DNA from: Monocercomonoides exilis
Lineage: Eukaryota; Preaxostyla; Oxymonadida; Polymastigidae
DNA: 64,000 nt
Direction: 5' to 3'
NCBI GenBank assembly: GCA_001643675.2
Contig: LSRY02000036.1
Coordinates: 531,001-595,000 of the forward strand
The translations under genes and the position numbers were made by a program. Positions 23,492 through 38,400 of this stretch are shown piece after piece. The notes beneath the pieces were generated by a model that was not told the origin of the DNA, made no database searches, and was given only the letters and a program-made list of their open reading frames with translations. Within the stretch, counting starts at the first letter, position 1. Each line of letters opens with the position of its first letter.

Positions 23492-26400
23492 ATGTATGTA
23501 TTGACTGTTAATGCATTAATGCAACATAAACGTACTTTTTACGTATATTCTATTCTTGTATTTTTGAAAGGTTGGAAGGAGGACCATGTGTGTCATCGAA
23601 TACCTTCTGCTATCTTCATCCTCCAACACCAATTACTTGTCCTATGTGCTGGTCTTCTTTCATAAATAATAATCAAAGCGTTCAATGTAGTAGATGCAAG
23701 AGGAATATTTGTCAACGGTTTGTGATATTTGATATGATGTTATTTGAGCTTATATTTTTTTGTATGAATTGAATTAGATGCGCTGAATGGATGAAAATAA
23801 GTAAAAAGAATGAAGATTATGATTTATGTTTAACCTGTTGGATCAATGTGCAATGTTGTTTGCTGTCGAATACTCATTTGTTTTTATTGAAATTTTTATT
23901 CTTCATCATTTTATCTTTTCAGTTGGAGAACAAACTAATGAAAATTTTAACATAATATTGAAATTGGTGAAATATGGAGAAGAAACAGCATCAGATGAAG
24001 CGTTGATTAACTGCATTCAAGGCTTAAATATAATTGGACAAAGTTCAATTCTTTCCTTATCAACACCTTTTTCTTCTCTAAATGCTATTGGAGAAGATTT
24101 GACATTATTTAAAAGTGTATTTTTCAGGAAAATGAATAATGATTTATTCAGAAATCATGCTGTTGTGTTTGATTTTTTGTCAATATTATTCTGTTTTGAA
24201 GGAAATGGAAAGGAAGGAAGCATTTCTTCACAACAGTTGCAGGACAAAGAAACTTACAACATGCACACATTGCAGCCAATGGTGTCATGGGTGGCTTCAA
24301 CATATCTTGCTCCATTGTTTGGAATAAGTGCTCTGGCATCAAAAGGAAAACAAGAGAGAACAGAGGAAGATTTGGCATCCACAAGAAGAGCGCTTTTGAA
24401 GCTCAAATGGAACTACACCACCTTCTTTGAATCTCTTGTCCAACCGTCGCAGATCCCGTCGTTCTATGCGTCTGACACAGTTCGATTCTTTTCTCAACTG
24501 CGAAGCCAATTCAACCACTCAAATCAACCTTCTTTATCACCAACAAAAACGCCTTCTTTGCCGTTTTCTTCATCTGCGACTTCGACAATTGCAGGTGCCT
24601 CTCCACAAACTTCCCAATCATTTCAATCGCATTCAAAAGCATCATCATCTTCAATTGGCAGATCTTCTTCGTCTTCTTCAGCATCATCAACTGCATCGTC
24701 AAAAGGCACCTCGTCTAATTTGCATCAGTCTCCAGTTGTTCTTCTTTGCCGCATTCTCATTCTCATTTCACGCGGAATTGACAGAGCACTCAACCCTGTC
24801 GTGAAGCCAGTGGAGTCTTCTGATTCTCATTTATCGTCTTTCAAAGCAGCAGACTCAGATAAAATGCCTTCTATTTCGTCTGCTTCTTCTTCTTCTTCGT
24901 CTCATTCTTCTCGTTCTTCTCGTTCTTCTTTGAACTCTTCCTCCTCCTCCTCTTCTTCCTCCTCTTCCTCCTCATTGTCATCGTCATCCTCAAAGCCATC
25001 CAATCCCCGTCCTTCTTTCTCTCTGTTTCCTCGTTCGCGTGCTCAGAACTCGCCTTTCGCTGCTGTCTCTTCATCGACATATTCTGTCCGAAAGAGCAGC
25101 CCTGTGAAGCCGCTCAGTCCATCCAACATGAATTCATCTTCAGCTGAATCGAAATCTCACTCCCCTCTTTCTCATTCCTCATCAAAACAAGAATCTGACA
25201 AAACAGCCAGTTCTTTTTCATCACAGAGCATTTTCAGTCCAATCCACCAGTCTTCTTTGCCTCTTCTCTTTTCTTCTCTCCATCTTCTCTCGCTGGTCAC
25301 GTCGCAGTCTTCTCAGCTTTCTCTTTCTCGTCTCTGCGCTTTTGTGGCAAGCGCAACAAACACATCGCCTTCGACGCCTTCTGCAGCATCACTACAGGAA
25401 TCTCGGCTGTCACATCTTTCTTCTTCTATTTCTTCTTCTTCTTCTCTTTCTTCTCTTTCCTCTTCCTCCTCCTCCTCTTCTTCTTTCGCTTCTACTTCCA
25501 CATCATCTCAATCGCAGCATCAGAACAATCAGCTTCAGGCCCTGTCATTTACTTCATTGAAACACCATCTGAATCTTCTCATTGAAAACTTGCTTCTTCT
25601 TCTGGGTCATGTTCCAACAGCACAGTCAGATGAAAGCGAAGAAGATGAAAATTCAACTCACAAATCATCAAAAGCATCAGATTCTGAAGCACAGCCAGAA
25701 ACAGATCTAAAAATGGTGAAATCTTCTCAGAACAAAACGAGTTCGTCTTCAGACAAGTCGATTCTATCAAAGTATTCTCAAATGCTGCTGACAACATTAT
25801 CATTGCTGGATGATCCAGATGTCGTTCTTGTTGAGCATCCTCATTTAACCAACAAAAATGCAGACGCTTCGCCTTCTCCTTCATCTTCACCATCACCTTC
25901 ACCTTCACCTTCTCCTTCTCCAACATTTATGTCTTCTTCAGACAACCTGCCATGCTATTCAGACCAAGAAGACATTTTAACTCTTCAAATACCTTCAAAA
26001 TATGCATATTTGTATGCTCGCAACAAGACAAGCAAATCTTCACTCATAACTTCTATCAAAGACGCCAAAAATACAAAACATTTTGAGATTTCTCTCTTTT
26101 TCCCTCGCATTTTCAGGCAGTTCATTAAGATACCTTCTTTATCTTCCACATCTTTGTCTTCTTCCTCTTCTTCTTCCTCTTCCTCTTCTTCTTCTTCCTC
26201 TTCCTCTTCTTCTAAATCTTCATCTCATTCTCTTCCTTCCTCTTCCTCTGAAGATGACTCATTTCCTGCTCTTCTGTTTGTCAGTCTTCATTCATCTTTT
26301 GCTCTTTCTCTTCTTCTTCACCCTTCTCTTCCTCTTCTGCCTTCGTTTCTGTCACGCGCCTCGCATCTTTCGCTTGTTCTTGCAGCAAACATCGAAATGA

Positions 26401-29400
26401 TTGCAGAAGAATACAACAAGAGAATGAATATGAAGAAAGAGGGAAGAAGTTCGGAGATAAGGAGAAAGAAGAAAATGAGAAAAGAAGAAGAAGAAGAAGA
26501 AGAAGGAAGAAGAAGAAAAGAAGAAGAAGAAGAAGATTTTGAAACACAAAGAGATGATTTGGATAAAAAAAGAAAAGAGAAAGAGAAAAATGAAGAAGAG
26601 ATTGAAAGAAGTGAAAAGTACAATGAAATCAAAAAAACAAAAGAAGATGAAAAATTGTCAACAAAATTGCAAAAGAAAGGCTCAAAAGAATTGCCAAAGA
26701 CACAAATGAATTTGAACTTAATGAAATTTCCATTAGAATCCGTCGATTTGTTTGCCCATGCTCCGCCTGCTTATCACATTGTATACCCGAATACACTCTC
26801 TAAAGTTACCAACAGGCGAAATGCTTCACGATCAATTGAAAGCTCTTCATCTCTTTCTCCTTCTCCTTCTTTTTCTCCTCCTCAACATTCTTCCTCTTCC
26901 TCTTCTTCATTTTCTTCTTCTTCTTCTTCTTCTTCTTCTTCTTCTCAAACATCCTATTCTAATAAACATTCATCTCTTTCTCATCAACACATTCTGATGG
27001 GTCAACGAGAAACAACAGAATTTTATCGCTCCTCTTTGCTTTTTGACTTTCTTCTTCCTCTTTTCTTAGACAGATACACTGAAGCCTGCTCAACCTCCCT
27101 TCCTTCTCAGCAAATGTCTTCTTCATCATCTTCATCTTCTTCATCATCTTCATTGCCTTCTTCACCTTCTTCTTCTTCTTCTCTAACATCTTCTTCTTCT
27201 TTGTCTTTATCTTTATCTTCATCATCTTCCATTCCTAATCGCCCACCTTCTCCTTCTTCATCAGGCTCTTCTGATTCTTCGATGCCCTCTCGCCTGTTTC
27301 TGCTGATGATGCAGCCGATGTACTTCTTCTTCAGCTCTGTTCTGCCTTTCTTCACAAATGAGAAGGAAGACAAATGGAAAGAAGAGAAAGAAGAAGAAGA
27401 AGAAGAAGAGAAAGAAGAGAAAGAGAAGAAGGAAGCAGATGAGATTGGCAATTCAATGAAGAAGAATATCAAGAAAGAGAAAGACACTGATGATTCCGGT
27501 TGTATTGATATTTCTTCTTCTTCTTCTTCTTCTTCTTCGCTTCCCAATGGCATTTTGCCTTCTGCTTGTCACATTCCATCTGATCCATCTTCTTTGCCTT
27601 TGTCTGAAACACCCAAAAAACACTCAACAATTTCAAAGAAACACCTTTCTTCTCATTCGTCTTTGGAAATGAACACATCAGCACAAGTTCCTCTTCCTTC
27701 TTCTTCTTCTTCTTCTTCTTCTTCTTCTTCTTCTTCTTCTCCTGTTTATCCAGAAGCAGCAAAGAATGAAGAACAAATCTTGCATCATCATCATCATCAT
27801 CATCATCATCATTCGCAGCATTCGTATCAGACAAATGCTGGTGATGCTCAAGACATTTCATCAGATTTTACACAGGCGCTTCTCATAAACAACAACAAGG
27901 CATTTCCATTTACTCCTTTTTCTCTCAAAGACTTCACTTTCTCCAATCAAAACTCATCATCATCATCATCTTCCTCTTCCTCCTCCTCTTCTTCCTCTTC
28001 CTCTTCCTCATCCTTTTCTTCCTCGTCCTCTTCTCAAATCACTCGTTTTGATCTGAATACACTTCATCCATCGCTTCTCACTCATTTCGTGCTGACTTCT
28101 TTCTCCCTCTCCTGCTTCACATTCGCCTTCTGCTCAAATCTTCCTCAAAATCACTTTGCTTCCACGTTGTTTTCATCTCAGTACAGACACAGCTACACAC
28201 TTCAATCAAAACACACTTCATCTTCTTCTCTTTCTTCTTCTTCTTCTTCTCTTTCTTCTTCTGCATCTTCTTCATCTTCTTCCTCATTCACAAACAATAA
28301 CCAGAAATATGTCCCATTCGAATCACAATCACCTCATTCACCAGACATTTCACAGTTCAGCCCTTTCTTTCACAGCACATCCTCAAACACACCAGACATT
28401 CACAGCACATCACACAACGCCTCACCTCTTTCTCATTCTCTTTCTCTTTCTCATTCTCTTTCTCTTTCTCATTCTCATTCTCTTTCTCATCCACATTTCA
28501 TTCCATCTGACCTCCCTTCACATCTCTTTGCCTCGCTCTGCTCTTCCCTCTCCTCTTCCTTCCACAACATGCTCACACACAGAATCGACGTCTTTTCTGT
28601 TCCCGATCTTCCTCTCTGGATTTCGCATCTTGTTCATCCGTTCAGCATTTACCTGCTTTTCCCCACGGCTGAAGCAGGCGAAGGAGATGACGACGATGAT
28701 GTAACCTCTCCCACTTTCTGCTTGAATGCTCCTGCTCTTCGTTCACTCACTTCTCCAATGAATGGCAATCAATGTGCTTTATCCACATCATCTGAGAATG
28801 TTTCTTCATCATCATCAGCTTCTTCTTCTTTTTCCTCTTACTCTTCTTCCTCTTCTTCTTCTTCATCAGCCAATCTTCCACTCCTCTTGTCTCTTCGCAT
28901 GCAGCTCTCCCAATCTGCCCAGCGCTTGCTCTTTTCCTGGCTTTCTGTTGAGTCGTTCGCAAAACTGAGCAAAAAGCACATGGCATCGCTGAATGAAATA
29001 TTCAGAAATTTCAGTCAGTCTCAGAAGAAAAAAGGGAAAGAAACAGACGCCGAAAGGAAGATAAACGATCAGCTTGCATTTTACTCGCTTCAGTTGCTGT
29101 CTCAACAGTCGATTTCAAATGAAGCAGAGACAAACATTACTTCTTTTGATAGCACTTCTGCTTCTTCTCCTTATTTCCCCAGTCAATCCCCTCCTTCTTA
29201 TTTGCAAAGGATGTCTGATTCTTCTTCTTCTTCTCCTCTTTCACCTCAAATCCCTTCTTCCTTTGCCTCTCCCACATCCTCCTCCTCCTCCTCCTCTGCT
29301 TCTATGCCCCCTCTGTCAGTCCCTCCTCTTCCTGCCACCACTTCTGATGAAATGCACTTCCAATTCTACTTCTCCCTCTCTTCACTCAGATCCCTCTCAT

Positions 29401-32400
29401 TCGTCAAGTCTTGCGATCAAGCAGCATTTGCCAGCCTTCTTTCGCTTCTTTCTCCTTCTTTCTCTTTCTCTGACCATCCAACGGCTCGGGCACCTTCTCC
29501 ATCTTCTCTCTCTTCTTTGTCTTTGGTCAATGCTTCATCTACCGCTTTTCCTTCTTCTTCTTCTTCTTCTTCTTCTTCCTTTTCTTCCTCCTCCTCTCCC
29601 TCCTTTTCTTCTTCATCTGGTTCTTCCTCATTCTCCTCCTCCTCTTCTTCTCTCAACTTTGCCTCCAATCTGCTTTCTCTTCTTCACTCCCACTCCACTT
29701 CAGCCGTCTTGCTCGCCTTCTCCTTTCTCGCTTCTCGTCTTATTCTTCTTTCAGAGCGGAAAAGAAAAGAGCAAAGAGAAATCAGACAGAAACGAGCGCT
29801 GCTGGCGAGGAAAGTGATTATGGAGTACAATTTTGACCCGTTTGAAGCGAATGGGCAGAGCCAGACAAAAAACAAAGGCGAATTCGACGACAGCGACATC
29901 CCAGAAGACGAAAGAGAAATGAGAAGAGAAATTATGCTCGAAGAGTTTTTGGATGTGCCAAGAGCAAGCTCACCATTATCTTCGACATCATCATCTTCCT
30001 CTTCTTCCTCTTCTTCCTCTTCCTCTTCCCCTTCATCTGTTTTGGATGATTCTTCATCTATTACCATGCCTTTTTCCTCTTCCTCTTCTTCCTCTTCCTC
30101 ATCTTCTTCATTTTGCGATCCCTCGACTTCACTTTATTGGACAACTGTTCTCATCGAAATTGTTGCTTATTCTTTTGGCGCAAGCGTCTTCTCTCAACCT
30201 TCTTCATCGTCGTCATCATCATCTCCATCCACAACACCCTCTTTATCAGCTTCTGCCTCTTCTTCTCCAATATCATCTCTTTCTTCAACAGCCACATCCA
30301 ATTCTGATTCATTAGCTTCAAACTTCTCCCAACTCTCTCAAACACACCAAGATCCCTTCACTCGTTCTTTGTCATCTGGCTCATCTCCTTCCCCTTCCCC
30401 TTCCTTTTCTCGCTCTCTGTCTCCTTCTCTCCTCCTCACTCCGTCAACCTCTGCCCCTCCCCCTTCAATCCAATCATCTCAGAAGCTTTCTCTCTCAAAA
30501 CTGCGACGCTCTTCAATTGGAACACCATCGCCACTGTCTTCTTCATCCACCGCAAAGACTGCCAAACCATCTTCACTTCGCAAATCGACTTCTGACTCTT
30601 CATTTCCTCCTCTTTTGACTGGCGAATCCGAAGAAGAAGCTTCTTCGCTTTCACACTCTGCTTCGCATTCATTTGTCACTCCTCCTTCATTCAGTGCTCA
30701 CTTCACTCATTCAAAACAACTGGATGCTCAGTCAATGTTCCCAAGCTCTCTTTCATTGCTCGACAAGTTCTTTCGAGTCATCTCGCCTTCTGTTCTGTCT
30801 CATTCATCTGCCAACCAAAGCCCTTCTGAATCAAAAGGATCCACGACACTCTTTTCATTGTCTGCTCCTTATTCGTTTCTGTCTTCCACTTCATCATCGC
30901 CTCATGCACTTTCTTTGAACACGCATTCTCCTTCATTATCTTCTTCATTTGATGATATCAATACACCAGTCTCTTTTTCCTCATCGCATTCTCCTCCTCC
31001 TCTTTTCACTCTCATTTTGTCAAACATTTTGTCTGCCTATCTTTTGACTTCAACATCTTTTTTATCTTTTTCTGTGTGTTTGGAAATCTGCCTTCCTTTT
31101 CTTCTTCTTCTTTCGCACACTCGACTTGTCTGTGAACAGTTTATCGTTCATTTAGAGATGCAAAAGCAATCCTATCACCAACTCACTTTGGGAAACAAAC
31201 AGTCTCATCCAAGCAGATTACTCCATTGTCCATTCAGATCGCCTTCTCTTCTCTTTTTCCATCCAAACACAACTCTGTCGCTGGCTGCGTCTCATCTCCA
31301 CCTGATTCTCTTGCTCAGCCACCGAAGCACAACAGAGCAGCTGACCATTCTTGTTGAGGATATTCTTTCGCATCCTTCTCTTTTTCCCTCGTCGCTTCTG
31401 TTCATTGCTCTTGTGAAAGTCACTTGGCTTATCCGAAATGGGGAGAAAGAGCGGCTGCACCTGTGGAACCAGATCAGAGGCGGAAGCAAAGCGATTTGCG
31501 AGCTGAGTCAGTTTGAAGACGACAGTGTGACAGACAAAGACGATGTGAGATGGATGGTGGAAGGGCTGTGGATTGATGATGGGGTTATTAAAGACGAAGG
31601 ATACAAAAACAGGAAGAAGGAGTTTGTGAACAGTTGGGAGTCAAATGTTGAGAGATGCAAAATGCCAGTCAACCAGAACTATCAAATGCATCATCAGCAA
31701 CAAAAAGCGAAGAAAAAGAAAAAATCAACAAAGAAAGCGAACATTGGGCACAATTCTTTGCCTTCGCTGTCACAAAATCAACATTCCATCGGAAGAAGCA
31801 ATCTTCTGACGCAGTTGAATGCTGAAGATGCTGAGATGGATGATGATGACAGTGACGATGAATACGGAACCGATAAGGCAGTAGACAACAGCAACGCTGA
31901 GGGAAGTGGGAAAAACGGAGAGAAAGGAGAGAAAGGAGAAGAACATGACAATTCCGAAGATGAAGAAGAGGAGGGAGAATTTGATTCGGATGATCAAAAT
32001 TTGTGTCTTTTGACAGATCCATTGTTGAAAATGGGGAAGGAAATGATGTCCAATCAGGAGAGGAAAGCAGACAAATACAACAAACTGATGACAAAATGGA
32101 TAACCTCTGTTTTCAAAAGGGCAAGTGATGGTGAATTTTGTGGTTCATCTTCTCCTTCTGGTTCTTTACCAACACATGCTTCTGAGAAAGTATCTTTCAC
32201 CACACTTATTCAGACAGGTGTGGCTAATCTTATCCATTGCTTATTGACTGCGCGAGATGCAGTGAAACAGAGTGATTCGAGCACAATTTATTGGACGCAG
32301 CAATTGCTGAAGATCGAAGGAAGAGGAGCCACTCGTTCTCTGCTGATGGGCTTGTCTCTCTTTGCCGTGTCGCACCCGCTGCGTTTGTTTCAGGACTTGT

Positions 32401-35400
32401 GGGATTCGATTATGACAGGAATTCTTGTTCCTGAGAGGATTGCTTTGATGGAAGCGGAAGAAAGAGCACTAAGCGCACATCTTTTGAGGGAGCATCTGGC
32501 AAGTGCAAAACTGGAGAGAGTAAGGGACGTTGTTGGTTTTGGAATGCTTTTGCAAATTCAAGATAAGTTCATTCAAACTATTGTCATTGAATTTCTAACG
32601 AAACTTGTGTTGGAGAGCGAAGATACTCAGCAACTTGTGTATTTTTCGACTATTCCATACTTGTCATTAGATTTCAATGAAATTCTTGATGAACAAGCAG
32701 AAGAATTTGGATGTGAAGGAGACAGATGGTTCAAGTTCAAATTCCCCAAAGGAAAGAACCTTGATGCATTGCAACCTTCTTCTTCATCATCTTCGGCGGT
32801 TGTATCTCCTCAACGATTACATCCCAGTTTTGTGGATGACATGACTGAATATGACGATTATTCAACAACAGAACGCTTCGAATCCACAAAAACTGTGACA
32901 ATTTGCGATTTGATGGTCGATCTTCTCTTGTCTCCTTTTCCCGAAGTGCGCATTTGTGCTACAGATTTCTTCATTGCTTTTCTTTCATTCGGAACTCTCC
33001 CTTCATCGACACTTGTACATCCTGAAAGGAGTCCTCCGTGTGTTCGTTCTCTTTTATCTCCCTCGCTTTCATCTCTGATAAATCCAAATCTTTCGCTATT
33101 TTCTCCATCCACATCTGTGTCTAATATTGGCTGCACCCCTTCTCCATTTCCTGGACCCTCGTCTTCTGCTGTCACTTCTCAGACCTTTCACAATTCAGGA
33201 TTGACAAGTGAGTCTATTTATCCAGCCTATATTCTTGCTGACGAATCGGCTGATTCGTTTGTTGAAGTTTGTGGATACAGATTGCATGCAGTGAGCCACG
33301 CATTAGCCTTGTCATGTCAGCAATTTGTGTGGCAGAAGATGCAGATAAACTTGATTGAAGTACTTAGAAGAAGAAGTAATTGTATGAGAGAATTTGAAAA
33401 AGAAGATAGATTTAAAAGAATGAAAACAAAAAGAAGGCATAAAAGCAAGGTGAATGAAAGAAATAGCTTTTCATTAAACAAGAAAACAAGTTTGTTAGAA
33501 AGCAAGTTTTATCCAAACATTCAATCGCATGCAGCTGATGAATTTTGCTTGGATTCTTCTTCAAGTTCTTTGAGCTTTGTTGAGACTGATTCGAATTCCA
33601 TTAAGCAACAAAACAAATATTGTGAAAGTGAAAGTGCAGGGAATGAAAGAAGAACGAGACAAGACAATGGAAGGCACCATATGAGACTTAATTGGAGAGA
33701 AGTGAAGAAATTTGAGAATGAAAGCCAAAGAAAAGAATTGTACAGATATAATTTGATTAACAAAACATTTTTATCAGATAAATGCAAGAGTGAGAGAGAA
33801 TGCCTTGTTGAAGAATTTTGCCATCCAAATGATAAATCGACAGAATTTGTTGTAGGTACAGAAGAGCATTGCATCAGTGCATCAGAAATGACGATGCTCG
33901 ATCATCCGCACTTCCTCTCTTCCATTTTATCTTTTTATTCTTTGATGGCTCAAATGGGGCTGGGCTCAGATCTAGCAGCATTTGAGACATTTGATGCTGT
34001 TGGAGAAGGAGAACGCGCTTTTGATGGCATCTTCAAACAAGGTTATTTAGAGTTTATGAAGCCATATTGTTATGCTGCTTCTAAAAACTCACCAATTAAA
34101 TCATCTTGTACTAATTCATCAAACGAACAACAAATCAAAAAGAAGGCTTTTGTTGAAAATGATGAGCAGTTGGAAACAAAAAGCGTGCTTGCAACTTCAT
34201 CTTCGTTGTTATCTTCTTCGCTTTCAAGTCCATCCTTAACGAATCGTAGCAGAAATAATATAGACACCTTATCGACTTCTTTATGTTCACGCAATAACTT
34301 CCTTGGCATTATTCGTCAACCTCCGTTTCTGCAAAACACATTGTTCCGGAGTTATTTAGGAACAAAATTCCTGACTTTTCCATATCGATCGATATCTCCA
34401 TCTCTTTCATTTCTTCTGAACATGCCCAGCTTCCGCTGCAGCACAACCAAGCAGAAAAAAGTTGAAAGGTATTCTTCGTCTTCTTGTCTGTCCTTACGCT
34501 CATCTGCTTCTGATTTGTGTCGACTGAGTAAATCTTCTTCTAATTCAAGTTTGAGAATGGTATCCAGAACAAATAAAGATGAGCATTCAAGTGAACATTC
34601 TCCTCGAAACCGCGTCGAACACAAAAAACTGGATTGTCTTTCTTCTTCTGACAACGATAGCTGTCTTCCACACTCAACTCCGCAAAGTACGACCAACTTT
34701 GACAATTCTTATTCTATATCAAATTCTTTTGACCCGACGAAAAAACATTCTTTGGTCAACTTGTTGTGCATATCATTATCAATGGATTATCCATTTAATC
34801 TTTTGGCTTCAGAAGCACTTGGAGAATTCTTATTGCGAAGCAGGAAATTTAGAACAATTGCTGAGGAGGAGGAAGAGGAATATGCAAAAAAGAAGGAAAG
34901 AAAAACAGAAAAAGACGATAGTGACAACGATCACTTTCTGAGTGTATATTCACCAGGAATGATTCAATGTGTGATGCATCTGCTAATGAAATCCTCATTT
35001 GAATTCGTGGCTAATGCTTTATTGCTTTCTTCTCGCTTTGAAACAGAAGAATTCTTTTCAAAGCTCGATGGAACAAACAACTTAGCTTTTGTGTCTCCTG
35101 ATTTCGTTGAAAAAATGACTAATCACTTTTTCTCGTTCACAAACAGCTCAATCGTAGAAACAACTGCTTCTACGTTGCGATGCATTGAAACGCTAGCAAA
35201 ATGCAGCCAGACAAATTGTGCCACAATTATGTCTTTCATCTGTAATGAAGATAGTTCTTTTGAAGAGGAGCTGGACAAGAAGTCAATAAACACATTGAAT
35301 AAGGATAATGAACCAATTCTTTCATCCAATAAAAGACAAACACAGAGCGACAAAGAAAATCATACGAATTATGCTGACAAGCACTTTCCGAAACATAAAA

Positions 35401-38400
35401 CAAATGAATCAAAACCATTAATGAAACCTGTTATAATCACAGTAATCGATTCCATTCTTCGCCTTTTTATTTATCTTTCTTTATGTTATGAAGGGAAAGA
35501 TTGCTTACATATTAATTCATCACAATTTCATGATGAGGAGACGAGATCAAAACCATTAGCTTCTATAGGCTCCACAAAGTTTCCTGTTCTAACTGCAACG
35601 TATTCAACTTTTGACTCACAAAGCAATCGTTCTCTTCTTCCTCCTGTTCGCAATGAGAAAAGAGACATGCAGATAAAACAGTCAATAAAGAATGATTGGA
35701 AACAGAGAATGGATTTGATGGAAAGAAGACAGTTCATCCGCTGGCAAACGCAGAACAGAAGGATTGGAGAGAAAGATGAAGACGCTGCTGCGAGGCGAAG
35801 AGGTGAAAAGCAACCATACGGATTGTTTTTTGATTGGACTGATGGACAAGAAACGATAATTCTGGATGAAGAGAAAGAAGACAATATGGAAAGTGCATTA
35901 AGAGTTGTCAATGGTGAGAATGCTCTGTTGGAAGAAAACAAAAGAAGTTTGTTCAGCTACACGACAAGTGCTAATACGAAAAATTTGAATGAAGATAAAA
36001 TTAAATCTTTTGAAACAAAGCCTATCTGTGAAGAAAAGTACTTTTTCTCGTTTTTGACTTCTTTGAATGAAAGGAAAGAACTCTCAACGAATGGAAATTG
36101 GCACTTACGTCGCAGGATGTCAACAGTTGAGAAGAAGGACAAAAAAGCAAAGAATGCAAATGATGGCAGTGAGAATGACGAAAAGGAAAGAAAAGCAGCC
36201 GTTAATGTTCTTTCTGTTGACAGCCAATCTTTTATTCAATCACCTTCAACTTCTCACGCTTTATCGTCGTTTAGCACATCCACAACTTCTATTCAGCCAT
36301 CGGTCGCTTCCTTATCTCCATGTGCTTTCATTAATAACCCATTGCACAAATCTCTTCTCCTCACAAGATTGCTGATATCCACGTTGAAAGCTGTGCATTC
36401 GTTGCTTTGCCCATTGACTCTTTCATTTTTCAGTGAAAGTCTCTTTTCAAGTGCATACAATTATCAGCTTGAATCTTCTGTTTGTCTGCCTTCTTTGGAA
36501 GCAAATGATGCAGTCACAGATCAGCAGAATTCAATAAAAGATAATTCTTCAGAAGGACAGTTAAATCCAAACTCAGCTGCTTCTGGCTCATCTTATTCTC
36601 CAAATGCTATTTTGTTTCATTGCTCCATTTTATCACTTATTTCAATTTTGTTGTCAATTATTCGTGAATCAGAAGTGCAACGATGGTGTGTTAATGTGCT
36701 CAAAAAGGCATTCCTTATCAGCTCCTCACAGTCATATTTGCAAATTTTGGAGAAGAAAATATACGAGAGCAAAAAGAAAAATGAAATGAAAAAGGAAAAA
36801 GAACGAAAGAGACAAAAGTCAAGGGAGGTTGAAGCAGGTCCTGAAATAGAAAGAGGAAGGAGAGAAAGATGTTATTCATTGACAAATGGTCAAAATGACA
36901 GTGAAGCTGTTGAAAGGTTAGTGTCTATTGAGAGGAGAGATTCTTCTTTTGGAACTGAGTCATTTTCCTTCAAGCGGACTGAATTTCTGTCGCTAAGTCC
37001 AAAAACAAGTGGAGTCAAATTTGCGAATGAAAAAAGCAACTTTGAGAATTCAAATAATTCTGAACAAGAAGCAATATTAGAAACTGAATTAAATGCAATT
37101 CAAAATTCGTCAAAGGATAAACCATTTGAGATGGTGATGAACGGAATGACACAAATATTTGAAGACTTTTGTGAGAGAGGCGTAGCAGTCGCATTGAAGC
37201 CATCTTCACCTTCAACTCCAACTGAAACATCAGAAGATTTGCTGTTCCCATTGGATAACTTTGAATATGAAGCACAGACAACTTTGAATGCTGTGAGTGA
37301 AGATCCATTCAGTTCTGCATCTGAACAAGAGAAACAGCTTTCTGTTGATGTGATCATGAACAAACTTGCGGACACTCAGATTTCAGAACAAAGTGATTTT
37401 TCATTCAACGAAAGGGAAGAGTTGCCAACTCTTCAAAAGATTAGCGAAAAAGAAGAGGGAGAAGAAGAGGTCAGTTTGGATACAAACGGAAAGCCAATTG
37501 CAAGAGAGAAGGCAGGTCACAAGCATTTGAGTGAAGAAAACTCAAAAATCACCAAAAAAGATAAAGATAAAGATAAAGATAAAGATAAAAAGAAAAAGAA
37601 GGGTGAAAGAAGAGAAAAGAGCGAAAGAACAAAGAAAGCAAAGCACACTTCAGAAGAGAAAGAGATTGAAAAGAAACAAGAATCCGACGTTTCTGATGCA
37701 GAAAAGTTGAACTTAGCATTGAAAGAAGTGAGAGATAAGAAGAAAGAGAGAAAGAGAGAAGAGAAGAGAAGAAGAAAGCCTCAACAGATACGCCAGCTGG
37801 ATGAAATAAGAGATTTGTCAGCAATCCAATCCTCTCCTTTTCTTACACCTGTTTATTCTCAGAGTCCGACATCATCATCATCCTCTTCTTCTTCTCCAGC
37901 TGTGTCATTGCCAATGCAGAATTTCCAGTCTTCCTTGGTCACTTCTCCTCTTCCGTCTTATTACTATTCCTCCTTCCCGTCTGCCTCGTGGTATCTGCTT
38001 TCGTCGGCTGCTCTTCCACATTTGGACTATTCGCACAAGCCACTCAGTTCCCGATGTCTCATCAAAGGAAGGATGTATGCTTTCTTGCTGGACAAGCTGC
38101 CGAACAAGCTGAAGCAAAAAATGCTTCAAAAGGGAAATCAAACGAATTTTTATGAACGTAGGAAATCTTTAAGCACAAGCATTTCTTCGCCAAACATTCA
38201 TCTTGGCAGTTATAATAATAATAATAATAACAGTGACAGCAGCAATTCTTTGCAATCTCCTCTTCATCTGCTGCAAAAGCTGGCTCAGATGCAAAGCCAA
38301 GAGAGCGACCAAGAAGCGAACTCTCGCTCCCATCTCATTCACCCACTTCTTTCCACCACTCCAACCACGTTGTTTGTTCCACGCCAACCTCATCAGATGA

